Notes: a model not told the origin generated them from the letters alone. A stretch of DNA of 64,000 nucleotides from Acinetobacter populi (GCF_002174125.1 NZ_NEXX01000008.1:1-64000); one strand, 5' to 3'. Counted from the first letter of the stretch, positions 9,469-17,984 are shown. A program made the numbers and translations.

Positions 9469-9828
9469 TTAGGCAGCCAATGCAGATTTCGCTTTTTCAG
9501 CCAAAGCAGCAAATGCAACCGCATCATGATAAGCAATATCAGCCAATACACGACGGTCAATGATGACTTGTGCTTTTTTCAGGCCATCAATCATGCGGCT
9601 ATAAGACAAACCATTTTGACGTGCACCAGCATTGATACGTGCAATCCACAATGCGCGGAATTGACGTTTTTTCTGACGACGGTCACGGTAAGCATATTGA
9701 CCAGCTTTGATTACTGCCTGGAACGCTACACGATAAACACGTGAACGAGCACCATAATAACCTTTTGCGCGAGCAAGAATTTTTTTGTGACGACGATGAG
9801 CCACTACACCACGTTTTACACGAGCCAT
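9469..9828 (-). CDS. rplT: 50S ribosomal protein L20
   Basis: The 119-residue basic protein is a typical L20: it starts [20 protein letters not shown] and has the conserved [11 protein letters not shown] (residues 23-33) and [11 protein letters not shown] (60-70). L20 binds 23S rRNA early in large-subunit assembly, and in E. coli it represses its own operon by binding the rpmI mRNA. It follows rpmI by 11 bp and forms the end of the operon; pheS, which follows in E. coli, is not here. Confidence 0.98.
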   Translation of the reverse strand: MARVKRGVVAHRRHKKILARAKGYYGARSRVYRVAFQAVIKAGQYAYRDRRQKKRQFRALWIARINAGARQNGLSYSRMIDGLKKAQVIIDRRVLADIAYHDAVAFAALAEKAKSALAA

Positions 9829-9839
9829 TTAAAATCTCC

Positions 9840-10037
9840 TTAGATGTATGGGCACATACGACGAACTGAAGCAACATCACTTACGTGAACCATTACACAG
9901 CCGCGCAATTGACGGATACGTTTCGCAGATTTTTTGGTCAAAATGTGGCGTTTGAATGCTTGCTTACGTTTAAAACCGTTTGCAGTCGCTTTAAAGCGTT
10001 TAGCTGCACCACGGCGAGTTTTTAATTTAACTGCCAT
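9840..10037 (-). CDS. rpmI: 50S ribosomal protein L35
   Basis: The true product is 65 residues, starting [19 protein letters not shown] at 10037, which matches L35. A longer frame in phase (to 10082) would add 15 unrelated residues and is rejected, as GAGG lies 9 bases before the chosen ATG. The protein is highly basic and sits in the large ribosomal subunit. It is co-transcribed with rplT from its own promoter, because infC lies about 2.6 kb away instead of immediately upstream. Confidence 0.97.
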
Positions 10038-10108
10038 AACAACCTCTTTATGCACCTGTTCAGCACGTTTGCACCATTGCAATACGACTTGCAGGTAAGG
10101 GATGCGAT

Positions 10109-10136
10109 ATTCTATAGATGTTTTTTAAATTTTAAA
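10109..10136 (-). promoter_or_regulatory. Likely rpmI-rplT promoter
   Basis: On the minus strand TTTAAA (10136-10131) and TAGAAT (10114-10109) are 16 bp apart, giving a leader of about 65 bases before rpmI. Its presence fits the separation of this pair from infC. Confidence 0.45.
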
Positions 10137-10161
10137 AGTCTTTTTTCGCAGAGAGCATTCA

Positions 10162-10779
10162 TTAAACCTGAATCGCCAATGCCTTTTTAACAGCTTCACG
10201 CTGTTGCATACGCTCAAAATACAATTTGGCATTTGGGAAATCATTCAAATCAATACTTTGCCAGTCATAACGCAGCATCCATGGAAAAATCGCCATGTCG
10301 GCAATGGAATATTCTCCCGCGACATAATCACGATCCTGTAGGCGATGATCCAAAACACCATATAAGCGTTTGGTTTCATCCTGATAGCGCTTGGTAGGAT
10401 ACGCCAGTCGTTCAGGTGCAAAACGGGAAAAATGATGATTCTGCCCTAACATCGGACCAAATCCGCCCATTTGCCACATCAACCATTGTTCCACTTCAAT
10501 ACGCTGACGTTCTGCACTTGGATAGAACAATCCTGTTTTACGTCCCAAATATTGCAAAATCGCACCAGACTCAAATATCGCAATTGGCTGACCATCAAAA
10601 GTATCGTGATCAACAATGGCAGGGATTTTATTGTTTGGAGAAATCTTTAAAAACTCAGGTTGAAACTGATCATTTTTTGAAATATTGATGGGAAATAGCT
10701 GATAATCCAATTGCATTTCTTCTAAGGCAATTGAAATTTTATGTCCATTGGGTGTCCCCCAATAATAGAGATCAATCAT
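10162..10779 (-). CDS. yfcG: Glutathione S-transferase, YfcG-like (Nu class)
   Basis: The 205-residue protein starts MIDLYYWGTPNGHKISIALE and contains ISPNNKIPAIVDHDTFDG and FESGAILQYL, closely following E. coli YfcG, a glutathione-dependent disulfide-bond reductase. It has an N-terminal thioredoxin fold (1-80) and a C-terminal helical domain with QNHHF near residue 113. No active-site cysteine is present in the TPNG motif, as in Nu-class enzymes. I chose the ATG at 10779 because it matches the family start; a GTG at 10791 is less likely. It ends just after the rpmI promoter, so it lies in the infC-rpmI gap. Confidence 0.9.
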   Translation of the reverse strand: MIDLYYWGTPNGHKISIALEEMQLDYQLFPINISKNDQFQPEFLKISPNNKIPAIVDHDTFDGQPIAIFESGAILQYLGRKTGLFYPSAERQRIEVEQWLMWQMGGFGPMLGQNHHFSRFAPERLAYPTKRYQDETKRLYGVLDHRLQDRDYVAGEYSIADMAIFPWMLRYDWQSIDLNDFPNAKLYFERMQQREAVKKALAIQV

Positions 10780-10882
10780 TATCTTTAACACATTAAAATG
10801 ATATTAAAAGCATCATATAATGATTAATCATAAAAAATAACCATTACTCAAAAATAATTCTGCTCGGCACTGAAATTTATCA

Positions 10883-11212
10883 TTACTCGGGTTTAAGCAA
10901 TAAATGTATCAATTGACGCAAATTGTCCTGTACATCTTTTGGTAATTGCATAAACAAAGTATCAATCGGCATATGCTGCCAGTCCTTGGTGACTTTTCCT
11001 TCTTCATCCAGATATTCAGCAAGTAAAAATAGCTGTGCTACCGAACAATGAAATGCACGCGCCAAATATTCAAGTATTGCAGGACTGTACCCTTGATTAC
11101 CATTCTCAAGATTGGAAATATTACTTTTCGATGTATTTGAGTAATCGGCCAACTGCTGCTGAGTCCAACCTTTTTTCTTTCTCAAATAGCGTACTGCTTG
11201 ACCTATATTCAT
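10883..11212 (-). CDS. XRE family helix-turn-helix regulator
   Basis: The 109-residue protein has an N-terminal Cro/CI-type helix-turn-helix (residues 4-60) with the core WTQQQLADYSNTSKSNISNL and a tail of about 40 residues without recognisable domain. This is the size of simple repressors that control themselves and a neighbour. It is divergent from the unknown gene at 11346, and three copies of a GYAATACT word lie in the shared 133-bp gap, which I take as candidate operators. It is not clearly part of a toxin-antitoxin pair. Confidence 0.85.
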   Translation of the reverse strand: MNIGQAVRYLRKKKGWTQQQLADYSNTSKSNISNLENGNQGYSPAILEYLARAFHCSVAQLFLLAEYLDEEGKVTKDWQHMPIDTLFMQLPKDVQDNLRQLIHLLLKPE

Positions 11213-11249
11213 GTTCTGATGGTATAAAACATCACTACAACCAGATATT

Positions 11250-11310
11250 GCAATACTGTTTTAATTGTTAAAAATATATTGTTATGCAATACTAAGGTTT
11301 TGTAATACTG
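11250..11310. promoter_or_regulatory. Triple direct repeat, candidate XRE operator
   Basis: GCAATACTG (11250-11258), GCAATACTA (11286-11294) and GTAATACTG (11302-11310) lie in the same orientation in the gap between the divergent XRE and unknown genes. The gap is otherwise A/T only. Their position suggests control of both genes (inference). Confidence 0.4.
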
Positions 11311-11345
11311 TAAAATTTAAAATAGAATGATCAGGCCTCCTGGAA

Positions 11346-11816
11346 ATGACAACAAATTTTGATAACATATTTAAGCAAATCAGTTTATTAGCCAGAATGC
11401 AGTTAGAAGGTATTGGTTTAAAACTGAATCCCCCCGAAGAACTCGATTATTTTTGTTTTTGTCTTATGACTGCATTGAGCAAGGAAACCGGACACCATAC
11501 CGAGCATTTTGATCTACGATTTATGTCGCTCATGCAACAAAAATATGATTTGTACAATGCCGCGACTTTTCAATTGAGACAAGAGGTTTATCAATATTAC
11601 CTAACACTTGCATTGCACAGGCGAACAACACCCTCCGGTGCCGATCCCCTCATGCAAATTGCTTATGTTTTAAGTGATCAATCTGTTGATCCTCAATTCC
11701 ATCGCAATATGAATATCATTCTACTCAACATGACCATTCGACATATTCTTCAACACTCCAGACAACACATTCAGTCTGTTACCATTTACTCTGAAGCGAC
11801 TAAAAAACCTGATTAA
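11346..11816 (+). CDS. Unknown 156-residue protein
   Basis: No family was recognised. The product is soluble, mainly helical and lacks a signal peptide; it has a cysteine-containing FCFCLMTALS (about residues 36-45) and ends with a hydrophilic tail. A GGA sits only one base before the ATG, so the start is uncertain; a later in-frame ATG exists at residue 18. It is divergent from the XRE regulator and probably controlled by it. The coding pattern and absence of stops over 470 bp make it a real gene in my view, but its role cannot be stated. Confidence 0.65.
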   Translation: MTTNFDNIFKQISLLARMQLEGIGLKLNPPEELDYFCFCLMTALSKETGHHTEHFDLRFMSLMQQKYDLYNAATFQLRQEVYQYYLTLALHRRTTPSGADPLMQIAYVLSDQSVDPQFHRNMNIILLNMTIRHILQHSRQHIQSVTIYSEATKKPD

Positions 11817-11932
11817 GGATTCATGATTTAGAGTTTAGTTAGCAGAATAATCAGCAATATCATGATATTTAATTAAAAATCAGAGAGTATGTGTTATCGC
11901 AACCGAGTTAAATTTTTCCTCTGAAACGCTCT

Positions 11933-11961
11933 CTTGAAAAATTTTAAGCAGAACTTATATA
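11933..11961 (+). promoter_or_regulatory. hsp20 promoter
   Basis: TTGAAA (11934-11939) and TATATA (11956-11961) are 16 bp apart, a good sigma-70 promoter. The -35 reads CTTGAAA, identical to the sigma-32 (RpoH) -35 consensus, though the -10 does not resemble CCCCAT. Transcription would start near 11968, exactly where the structured leader begins. Confidence 0.5.
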
Positions 11962-11965
11962 TCTA

Positions 11966-12072
11966 TTGTCAGTATTCACATGATGATTGACTGACAACTA
12001 CTGTTGATGCGCTAGGCATAACAGTAACGGTCTTATTTATAAAACTTTGCTGAACACATCAGGAGGTTATAT
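11966..12072 (+). promoter_or_regulatory. ROSE-like RNA thermometer in the hsp20 5' UTR
   Basis: Three hairpins follow one another. Hairpin I: TTGTCAGT (11966-11973) with ACTGACAA (11990-11997). Hairpin II: ACTGTT and ATGC with GCAT and AACAGT (12000-12025), one bulged G. Hairpin III (12039-12072): TTGCTGA (12047-12053), loop ACACA, TCAGGA (12059-12064), with the G of TTGCT bulged, extended by CTT/GG wobble and AA/TT pairs, an A-A mismatch and ATA/TAT. It sequesters the entire AGGAGG (12061-12066). A weak UUGCU-AGGA helix over the Shine-Dalgarno is the hallmark of ROSE thermometers of small heat-shock genes. Folding was done by eye. Confidence 0.75.
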
Positions 12073-12074
12073 CA

Positions 12075-12539
12075 ATGAGTAGTGTTAGTTTAAGTCCATT
12101 ATTCCGTCGTAGTATTGGTTTTGATCGATTAAATGATTTATTTGATTATGCGATGCAAGCCGATACACCGAATTATCCACCCTATAACATTGAAAAACAT
12201 GGGGATAATGATTATCGCATTATTGTCGCAACCGCAGGCTTTAAACAAGAAGAGCTAGCAATCAATCTGGAAAATCAGGTGCTGTCTATTTTAGGTAAAC
12301 CTGAAGAAAATAAAGATGAAACCGCAGAATATTTACATAAAGGTATTGCGCATCGTGCATTTAAATTGTCATTGCGTCTGGATGAGCATATCGAAGTACA
12401 GCATGCCGATTATCAAAATGGCTTGTTGATGATTGATTTACAGCGGATCATTCCAGAGGAAAAATTGCCTCGCCAAATTCCGATTGGCAAAAAGGTGGTT
12501 GCTGAACAAATTGCACAACAAGATGCTGTAACAGCCTAG
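12075..12539 (+). CDS. Small heat-shock protein, Hsp20/IbpA family
   Basis: The 154-residue protein carries an alpha-crystallin domain (about residues 35-130) preceded by PLFRRSIGFDRLNDLFDYA, the N-terminal pattern of IbpA/HspA-type chaperones, and the conserved HKGIAHRAFKLSLRLDEHI (about 95-113). The terminal IPIG resembles the I-x-I motif used in oligomer assembly. It is an ATP-independent holdase that binds unfolding proteins. AGGAGG lies 8 bases before the ATG and is buried in the thermometer hairpin, so translation should rise with temperature. It is monocistronic with a strong terminator. Confidence 0.95.
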   Translation: MSSVSLSPLFRRSIGFDRLNDLFDYAMQADTPNYPPYNIEKHGDNDYRIIVATAGFKQEELAINLENQVLSILGKPEENKDETAEYLHKGIAHRAFKLSLRLDEHIEVQHADYQNGLLMIDLQRIIPEEKLPRQIPIGKKVVAEQIAQQDAVTA

Positions 12540-12556
12540 ACAACACATGATGAGTT

Positions 12557-12586
12557 AAAAATCGCAGTCATGAGACTGCGATTTTT
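12557..12586 (+). terminator. Rho-independent terminator after hsp20
   Basis: AAAAATCGCAGTC (12557-12569) and GACTGCGATTTTT (12574-12586) form a perfect 13-bp stem with loop ATGA and a T tract. Confidence 0.85.
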
Positions 12587-12623
12587 TTATTGCTGTATCA
12601 ATAAGACTTTTTATTCAATAAAA

Positions 12624-12645
12624 AACGCTGCCCAAAGACAGCGTT
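12624..12645 (-). terminator. Rho-independent terminator after infC
   Basis: AACGCTG (12645-12639 on the minus strand) pairs with CAGCGTT (12630-12624) and is followed by a T tract on the minus strand. It ends the thrS-infC transcript about 20 bp after the infC stop, so rpmI is not read from it. Confidence 0.75.
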
Positions 12646-12666
12646 ACTTTTACTTAATCCAAAGAA

Positions 12667-13218
12667 TTATTTTCTTTTCTTCGGACCAATCAACATACCC
12701 ATCTGGCGACCTTCCATTTTAGGTGGTTGTTCAATTACACCAAATTCGGCAACATCTGCCTCAACTTTTTGCAATTGCACTAGACCCAAATCCTGATGCG
12801 CCATTTCACGACCACGGAAACGCAAAGTAATTTTAACTTTGTTTCCTTCTTCAAGGAATTTTAAAATTGCACGCAATTTCACTTGGTAATCACCAACATC
12901 TGTTGCAGGACGCAATTTAATCTCTTTCACTTGCACCTGATGCTGCTTTTTCTTGGCATCTTTCTGCTTTTGTTTTAGATCAAACAAGTGCTTGTTATAA
13001 TCCATAATCTTACAAACAGGTGGCTCAGCATTTGCCACAATTTCAACAAGATCAAGATCAGCATCTTCGGCAGCTTTTAATGCTTCAGTTAAAGAAACAA
13101 TTCCTCGTTGCTCACCATCTGCAGCAACAAGACGAACTTCTTTTGCTCGAATTTCGTCATTGATGGCAGGACGGTTACTTTTTGCACCTTGTTGTTGGTT
13201 ACGGTCAGGCTGTTTAAT
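12667..13218 (-). CDS. infC: Translation initiation factor IF-3 (ATT start)
   Basis: IF-3 binds the 30S subunit and proofreads start codon and initiator tRNA. The ORF from the first ATG (13038) gives only 123 residues and lacks the N-terminal domain. Reading on in frame gives 183 residues starting at an ATT codon at 13218, with GGAG 8 bases upstream, continuing [14 protein letters not shown] and [17 protein letters not shown], the standard IF-3 N-terminus. AUU initiation is the known basis of IF-3 autorepression in E. coli. The start lies 5 bp after the thrS stop, and the ribosome-binding site is inside thrS, so the two are translationally close. Confidence 0.95.
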   Translation of the reverse strand: MKQPDRNQQQGAKSNRPAINDEIRAKEVRLVAADGEQRGIVSLTEALKAAEDADLDLVEIVANAEPPVCKIMDYNKHLFDLKQKQKDAKKKQHQVQVKEIKLRPATDVGDYQVKLRAILKFLEEGNKVKITLRFRGREMAHQDLGLVQLQKVEADVAEFGVIEQPPKMEGRQMGMLIGPKKRK

Positions 13219-13223
13219 CGCTA

Positions 13224-15146
13224 TTACTCCACTATATACCGGCCACGTTCGGCGACGGCAGATTTCACTAGGTCAATGAAAGCATCAATTGACATAGTAC
13301 CTAAATTTTTTCCTGTACGGGTACGAACATTGACTGTACCTTCTTCGACTTCCCGATCACCCAATACCAGTAGATAAGGAATACGCTCTAAAGTACGTTC
13401 ACGAATCTTAAAGCCGATTTTTTCATTTCTCAAGTCTGAAATTGCCCGCAGACCATTTTCCTTGAGTTTTGCCACAACTTGTCCGCATGCTTCGCTTTGT
13501 GCATCGGTAATGTTCATCACACATGCTTGTACAGGGGTTAACCATGGTGGCATAAAACCGGCATAATGTTCAATAAGTATACCAATAAATCGTTCAAAAC
13601 TACCAAGAATTGCACGATGCAACATCACTGGCTGGTCACGATCATTGTCTTCTGTCACAAATGAGGCATCTAATCGTGCTGGCAAATTAAAATCGCACTG
13701 GATTGTACCGCATTGCCAGACTCGACCCAAGCAGTCTTTTAAAGAGAACTCGATTTTTGGACCATAGAAGGCACCTTCACCCGGTTGCAACTCCCATTCC
13801 AGACCCGCTGCATCAAGTGCATCTGCCAGAGATTTTTCCGCCATATCCCAAAGTAAATCGTCACCCACACGTTTTTCCGGGCGAGTAGACAATTTCATCT
13901 GAACATCTTCAAAGCCAAAATCTTTATAAACATCTAACGTCAATTTAATAAAATCGGCAACTTCCTGTCCGATTTGCTCTTTGGTACAGAAGATATGCGC
14001 ATCATCTTGAGTAAAACCACGTACCCGCATAATCCCGTGCAAGGAACCCGATGGTTCATTACGATGACAGGAACCAAATTCAGCCAGACGAATTGGTAAG
14101 TCACGGTAAGATTTTAAACCTTGATTAAAAATTTGTACGTGACAAGGGCAGTTCATTGGTTTGACCGCATAGTTGCGGTTTTCCGAATGCGTGGTAAACA
14201 TGTTCTCGGCATAGTTTGCCGCATGTCCAGACTTTTCCCACAAGGTAAAATCAACAATCTGCGGTGTACGCACTTCTTCATAACCATTATCTTGCTGGAC
14301 TTTACGCATATATTGCTCAAGTACCTGATAAATGGTCCAACCATTGGCATGCCAGAACACCATACCTGGTGCTTCTTCCTGCATATGAAATAGATCAAGC
14401 GCTTTACCGATTTTACGGTGATCACGCTTCTCAGCTTCTTCAATCCGTTTTACATAGGCAGCAAGCTGTTTTTTATCCGCCCAAGCTGTACCATAAATCC
14501 GTTGTAACTGTTCATTTTTGGCATCACCACGCCAGTAAGCACCAGAAATTTTAGTCAGTTTGAAGGATTTTAAAAATTTTGTATTGGGAACATGCGGACC
14601 ACGACACATGTCAACATATTCCTGATGATAATATAAGCCCATTTGCTGTTCGTCAGGCATATCATCAATCAGACGCAATTTATAAATTTCACCACGTTCG
14701 GTAAAGGTTTTAATCACTTCATCGCGCGGCGTCATTTTTTTAATAACATCATAATCCTGATCGATCAGCTGTTTCATACGCTGCTCGATCGCATCCATAT
14801 CTTCTAAAGTAAAAGGTTTTGGCGTAAAAATATCGTAATAAAACCCTTCTTCAATCACCGGACCAATGACCATTTTTGCTTCAGGGAACAACTGCTTAAC
14901 AGCATGTCCAACCAGATGTGCACAGGAATGGCGAATAATTTCTAAACCATCTTCATCCTTGGGAGTGATAATTTGTAGGGTTGCATCATCGGTAATCAAG
15001 TCACTGGCATCAACAAGTTTGTTGTTGACTCGTCCTGCCACCGTATTTTTGGCAAGTCCCGGTCCAATGCTTTGTGCAACCTCCATTACCGATACAGGAT
15101 GGTCGAATTGTTTTTGATCGCCATTTGGCAAAGTGATAATTGGCAT
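13224..15146 (-). CDS. thrS: Threonine--tRNA ligase
   Basis: The 640-residue enzyme charges tRNA-Thr and edits mischarged serine. Domains in order: TGS (1-62), editing SAD domain with HSCAH (73-77), class II catalytic core with the zinc-binding MNCPCH and the motif 2 region [10 protein letters not shown], and a C-terminal anticodon-binding domain (about 540-640). The length equals the E. coli enzyme. AAGGA lies 7 bases before the ATG. The leader holds a tRNA-Thr anticodon-arm mimic, which suggests translational autorepression as in E. coli. infC follows after 5 bp. Confidence 0.98.
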   Translation of the reverse strand: MPIITLPNGDQKQFDHPVSVMEVAQSIGPGLAKNTVAGRVNNKLVDASDLITDDATLQIITPKDEDGLEIIRHSCAHLVGHAVKQLFPEAKMVIGPVIEEGFYYDIFTPKPFTLEDMDAIEQRMKQLIDQDYDVIKKMTPRDEVIKTFTERGEIYKLRLIDDMPDEQQMGLYYHQEYVDMCRGPHVPNTKFLKSFKLTKISGAYWRGDAKNEQLQRIYGTAWADKKQLAAYVKRIEEAEKRDHRKIGKALDLFHMQEEAPGMVFWHANGWTIYQVLEQYMRKVQQDNGYEEVRTPQIVDFTLWEKSGHAANYAENMFTTHSENRNYAVKPMNCPCHVQIFNQGLKSYRDLPIRLAEFGSCHRNEPSGSLHGIMRVRGFTQDDAHIFCTKEQIGQEVADFIKLTLDVYKDFGFEDVQMKLSTRPEKRVGDDLLWDMAEKSLADALDAAGLEWELQPGEGAFYGPKIEFSLKDCLGRVWQCGTIQCDFNLPARLDASFVTEDNDRDQPVMLHRAILGSFERFIGILIEHYAGFMPPWLTPVQACVMNITDAQSEACGQVVAKLKENGLRAISDLRNEKIGFKIRERTLERIPYLLVLGDREVEEGTVNVRTRTGKNLGTMSIDAFIDLVKSAVAERGRYIVE

Positions 15147-15166
15147 AATGTAATCCTTAAGGAGTG

Positions 15167-15220
15167 ATGCCCCACACCAAGGAGCATGTCACCGCGAGAT
15201 TGATATAAAAGAAAATATCA
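15167..15220 (-). promoter_or_regulatory. thrS translational operator with tRNA-Thr anticodon mimic
   Basis: On the minus strand ATGCTCC (15187-15181) pairs with GGGGCAT (15173-15167) in a 7-bp stem closing the 7-base loop TTGGTGT. The loop has U at position 2 (like U33) and GGU at positions 3-5, a tRNA-Thr anticodon. After a 2-base bulge the stem can extend by GGTG/CACT. It ends 8 bases before the Shine-Dalgarno. A second hairpin, TGATAT/ATATCA (15220-15201), lies upstream. E. coli thrS has a comparable operator (domain 2 mimicking the anticodon arm). Sequence-based folding only. Confidence 0.65.
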
Positions 15221-15340
15221 GTCAGGTGTATAAAAATTAGAGCGGTTATTTTACACGCCTTTAGCCAATTAGAAAACCTTTAGCGCCCTGAATCAACAAT
15301 TTAAGCAATGGAAATGAGTCAAATCAGGGCATGCCAAGAT

Positions 15341-15363
15341 TTTATCCCTATTGCAGGGATAAA
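15341..15363. terminator. Hairpin after the second LysE gene
   Basis: TTTATCCCT (15341-15349) and AGGGATAAA (15355-15363) form a perfect 9-bp stem with loop ATTGC, 12 bp beyond the stop at 15375. The following tract on the minus strand (ATCTT) is a poor U tract. Confidence 0.45.
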
Positions 15364-15374
15364 TTGATCAAAAA

Positions 15375-15968
15375 TTAAAAGGATGTAATGGCTGAATAGC
15401 TTAAAGGCAGAGAGAAAGTAACCAGAATAATCGACGCTGTACGTTGTAGATTTGCCTGATTCAACCATTTCACCTGATTAGAAATAAGTGCTGCACCAAA
15501 TGCAATCCATAAAAAAGCAATTGGAATAATTAACGCTAAAAATGTCCCCATGTGCATCAAATATTGCTGCATTCCATTCCATGTTTCTGGTGGAAAAATA
15601 GCAGAAGCAAATAACAATCCTTTTGGATTCAGCAAAGTCGCACAGAATAATGCTTTAGGTGTAATAGTTGGTTGATCTAGATTGCCCTGCTCCAGAGATT
15701 TTTTCCAGAGTTTAATGGCAAGAAAAATAATATATCCAGCACTGATTAATTTTAAAACAGAAGGTAACCAAGGCAAGCTATGTGAGATTAACTCAATCAA
15801 GTATCCCCATGTGGTAATTGCAATAAGGTAACCTAGCACTTCGGCTGGGATAAGTCTTAATGAACGTTTGACACCAATTTGAATCCCCGAAGATGCCAAT
15901 AATGTATTGGTTGGCCCCGGGGTCAAGAGAATGGTAACAACAAGTCCAATAAACAAAATCGATACCAT
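15375..15968 (-). CDS. LysE family transporter
   Basis: The 197-residue membrane protein has the LysE signature TPGPTNTLLASSG (residues 16-28) and about six hydrophobic segments; the LLNPKGLLFASAIFPP stretch (about 112-127) is the second conserved site of the family. It is shorter and clearly different from the exporter at 590. AGGGA lies 9 bases before the ATG. It is transcribed away from the acyl-CoA synthetase at 16289 and is probably monocistronic. The substrate is unknown; members export amino acids or small cationic compounds. Confidence 0.82.
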   Translation of the reverse strand: MVSILFIGLVVTILLTPGPTNTLLASSGIQIGVKRSLRLIPAEVLGYLIAITTWGYLIELISHSLPWLPSVLKLISAGYIIFLAIKLWKKSLEQGNLDQPTITPKALFCATLLNPKGLLFASAIFPPETWNGMQQYLMHMGTFLALIIPIAFLWIAFGAALISNQVKWLNQANLQRTASIILVTFSLPLSYSAITSF

Positions 15969-16288
15969 AAATTATTATCCCTAAAAAGAAGATGTGCCAA
16001 ATATCGCACAGCACATTGTAGTCTGTCGAATTATCAGTTGTAACCAAATTTTTTATTGCAAAAAATATTTATTTATTATTCATTGAGTTAAATTATAATT
16101 TTTAAAATACAGGCGTGATATGCTGATGCTGTTTTAGACCAAATGAATGACTTAAAAGCGCTGTTTTGTACAAATTTGCGACTAAAGCATTAAAGCAATT
16201 CGCTTAGAATTAGACTAGCTTTAACTAGATTCCATGCTTAAAAAGATATTTATCATTATCGCAAATTATAATACAGGGAGTATTGCAC
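15969..16288. other. Divergent intergenic region, no gene seen
   Basis: This 320-bp AT-rich region lies between the LysE-type gene and the acyl-CoA synthetase and should hold both promoters. No open frame, repeat or stable hairpin stands out. Confidence 0.5.
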
Positions 16289-17941
16289 ATGGTCAGTGCC
16301 TATGATGAATTACCGCGTACAGCAGCAAATTTTGTTGCATTATCGCCATTACGTTATTTAGAACGGGCAGCTTATATTTATCCAAATCAGGACGCGATTA
16401 TCCATGGCAGTCGTCATATCAGTTGGCGGGAGAAATATCAGCGTTGCCGCCAGTTTGCCCATCAGTTACAGCAACTAGGAATTGCCAAAAACGATACGGT
16501 TTCGGTTTTATTGGCCAATGTTCCAGCGATGATTGAGGCACATTTTGCCGTGCCAATGGCGGGTGCAGTACTCAATACCTTAAATACCCGTCTGGATGCC
16601 AAAACGATTGCATTTATGCTGGAACATGCCGAATCCAAAGTGCTATTGGTTGATCCAGAATTTCGTCAGGTCGCACTAGAGGCACTAAAACTGATTCCCC
16701 AGCAAGACATCATCGTGATTGACGTCTTTGATGAAGAATTTGATGGCGAACAGATTGCGATAGGCGATTATGAATATGAATCATGGTTGAAACAAGGTGA
16801 TCCAGACTTTGAATGGCATTTACCTCAGGATGAATGGGACGCCATCAGCTTAAACTATACCTCGGGAACCACAGGCAATCCCAAAGGCGTGGTATATCAT
16901 CATCGTGGCGCCTATATTAATGCAGCCAGCAATATCATTGCCTGTGGCATGACACCACGCGCAACCTATTTATGGACATTGCCACTTTTTCACTGTAATG
17001 GCTGGTGCTTTGCATGGACCATGGCAGCCAATGGCGGAACCAATATTTGCTTGCGTAAAGTCGATCCCGAGCTGATTTTTAAACTGATTGCCCAACATAA
17101 AGTAGATTACTTCTGCGGCGCACCAATTGTACTGTCGATGCTGATCAATACGCCAAAACAACAACAAATTGCATTTGATCACCGGGTTGAAGTGATGGTT
17201 GCAGGTGCAGCACCACCGGCAGCAATTATTGAAGGTATGCGTAAAATCGGGATTAATGTCACCCATGTCTATGGTCTGACAGAAACCTATGGTCCTTCTG
17301 CACTATGTGCTTCACAAGCTGGCTGGAGTGATCTAAGCATTGAGGAACAGGCCCATTTACATTCACGTCAAGGCGTACCTTATCCATTACAGGATGGCAT
17401 GAAAGTACTGGATCCGGAGACCATGCAACCTGTGCCCAAGGATGGTGAGACCATGGGGGAAATCATGTTCCGGGGCAATATTGTCATGAAAGGTTATCTA
17501 AAAAACAAAGCTGCAACTGATGAAGCCTTTAAAGGCGGCTGGTTTCATACCGGCGATCTGGCAGTTTGCCAGCCTGACGGCTATGCCAAGATTACTGACC
17601 GTGCCAAAGATGTGATTATTTCCGGCGGGGAAAATATCTCATCGTTAGAAGTAGAAGAAGTGTTGTATCGCCATCCTGCAATTTTAACGGCAGCTGTCGT
17701 CGCAAAACCCGATCCACGCTGGCAAGAAGTACCCTGTGCCTTTATTGAATTAAAACAGGGGATGAATGCCACAGCAGATGAAATTATTGAACATTGTCGT
17801 CAGGAGCTTGCCCGTTTTAAAGTCCCTAAAGATGTCATCATTACCGAAATTCCCAAAACGTCAACCGGGAAATTACAAAAATTTATCTTGCGAGATTGGG
17901 CCAAGCAACGTGCCGAACAGGAATCAATTGCAGCCAGTTAA
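16289..17941 (+). CDS. Acyl-CoA synthetase (medium-chain type, AMP-forming)
   Basis: This 550-residue enzyme activates a carboxylic acid to acyl-AMP and then acyl-CoA. The AMP-binding core YTSGTTGNPKG is at about residues 190-200, YGLTETYGP near 330, GWFHTGDLAV near 415 and PKTSTGKLQK, with the catalytic lysine, near the end. The overall sequence is of the AlkK-like group of medium- or short-chain fatty acyl ligases; the exact acid is not evident. The start at 16289 is preceded by CAGGGAG at 8 bases; an in-frame TTG two codons earlier is rejected. It has no clear operon partner; an inverted repeat follows. Confidence 0.88.
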   Translation: MVSAYDELPRTAANFVALSPLRYLERAAYIYPNQDAIIHGSRHISWREKYQRCRQFAHQLQQLGIAKNDTVSVLLANVPAMIEAHFAVPMAGAVLNTLNTRLDAKTIAFMLEHAESKVLLVDPEFRQVALEALKLIPQQDIIVIDVFDEEFDGEQIAIGDYEYESWLKQGDPDFEWHLPQDEWDAISLNYTSGTTGNPKGVVYHHRGAYINAASNIIACGMTPRATYLWTLPLFHCNGWCFAWTMAANGGTNICLRKVDPELIFKLIAQHKVDYFCGAPIVLSMLINTPKQQQIAFDHRVEVMVAGAAPPAAIIEGMRKIGINVTHVYGLTETYGPSALCASQAGWSDLSIEEQAHLHSRQGVPYPLQDGMKVLDPETMQPVPKDGETMGEIMFRGNIVMKGYLKNKAATDEAFKGGWFHTGDLAVCQPDGYAKITDRAKDVIISGGENISSLEVEEVLYRHPAILTAAVVAKPDPRWQEVPCAFIELKQGMNATADEIIEHCRQELARFKVPKDVIITEIPKTSTGKLQKFILRDWAKQRAEQESIAAS

Positions 17942-17984
17942 ATATCGTATAGTCCAGCCAAAGATAAATACTTCAGCATAAATT

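Noticed and set aside
9442..9744. Plus-strand frame opposite rplT
   Set aside because: Antisense to a ribosomal protein gene and begins inside a terminator; composition is that of a shadow frame.
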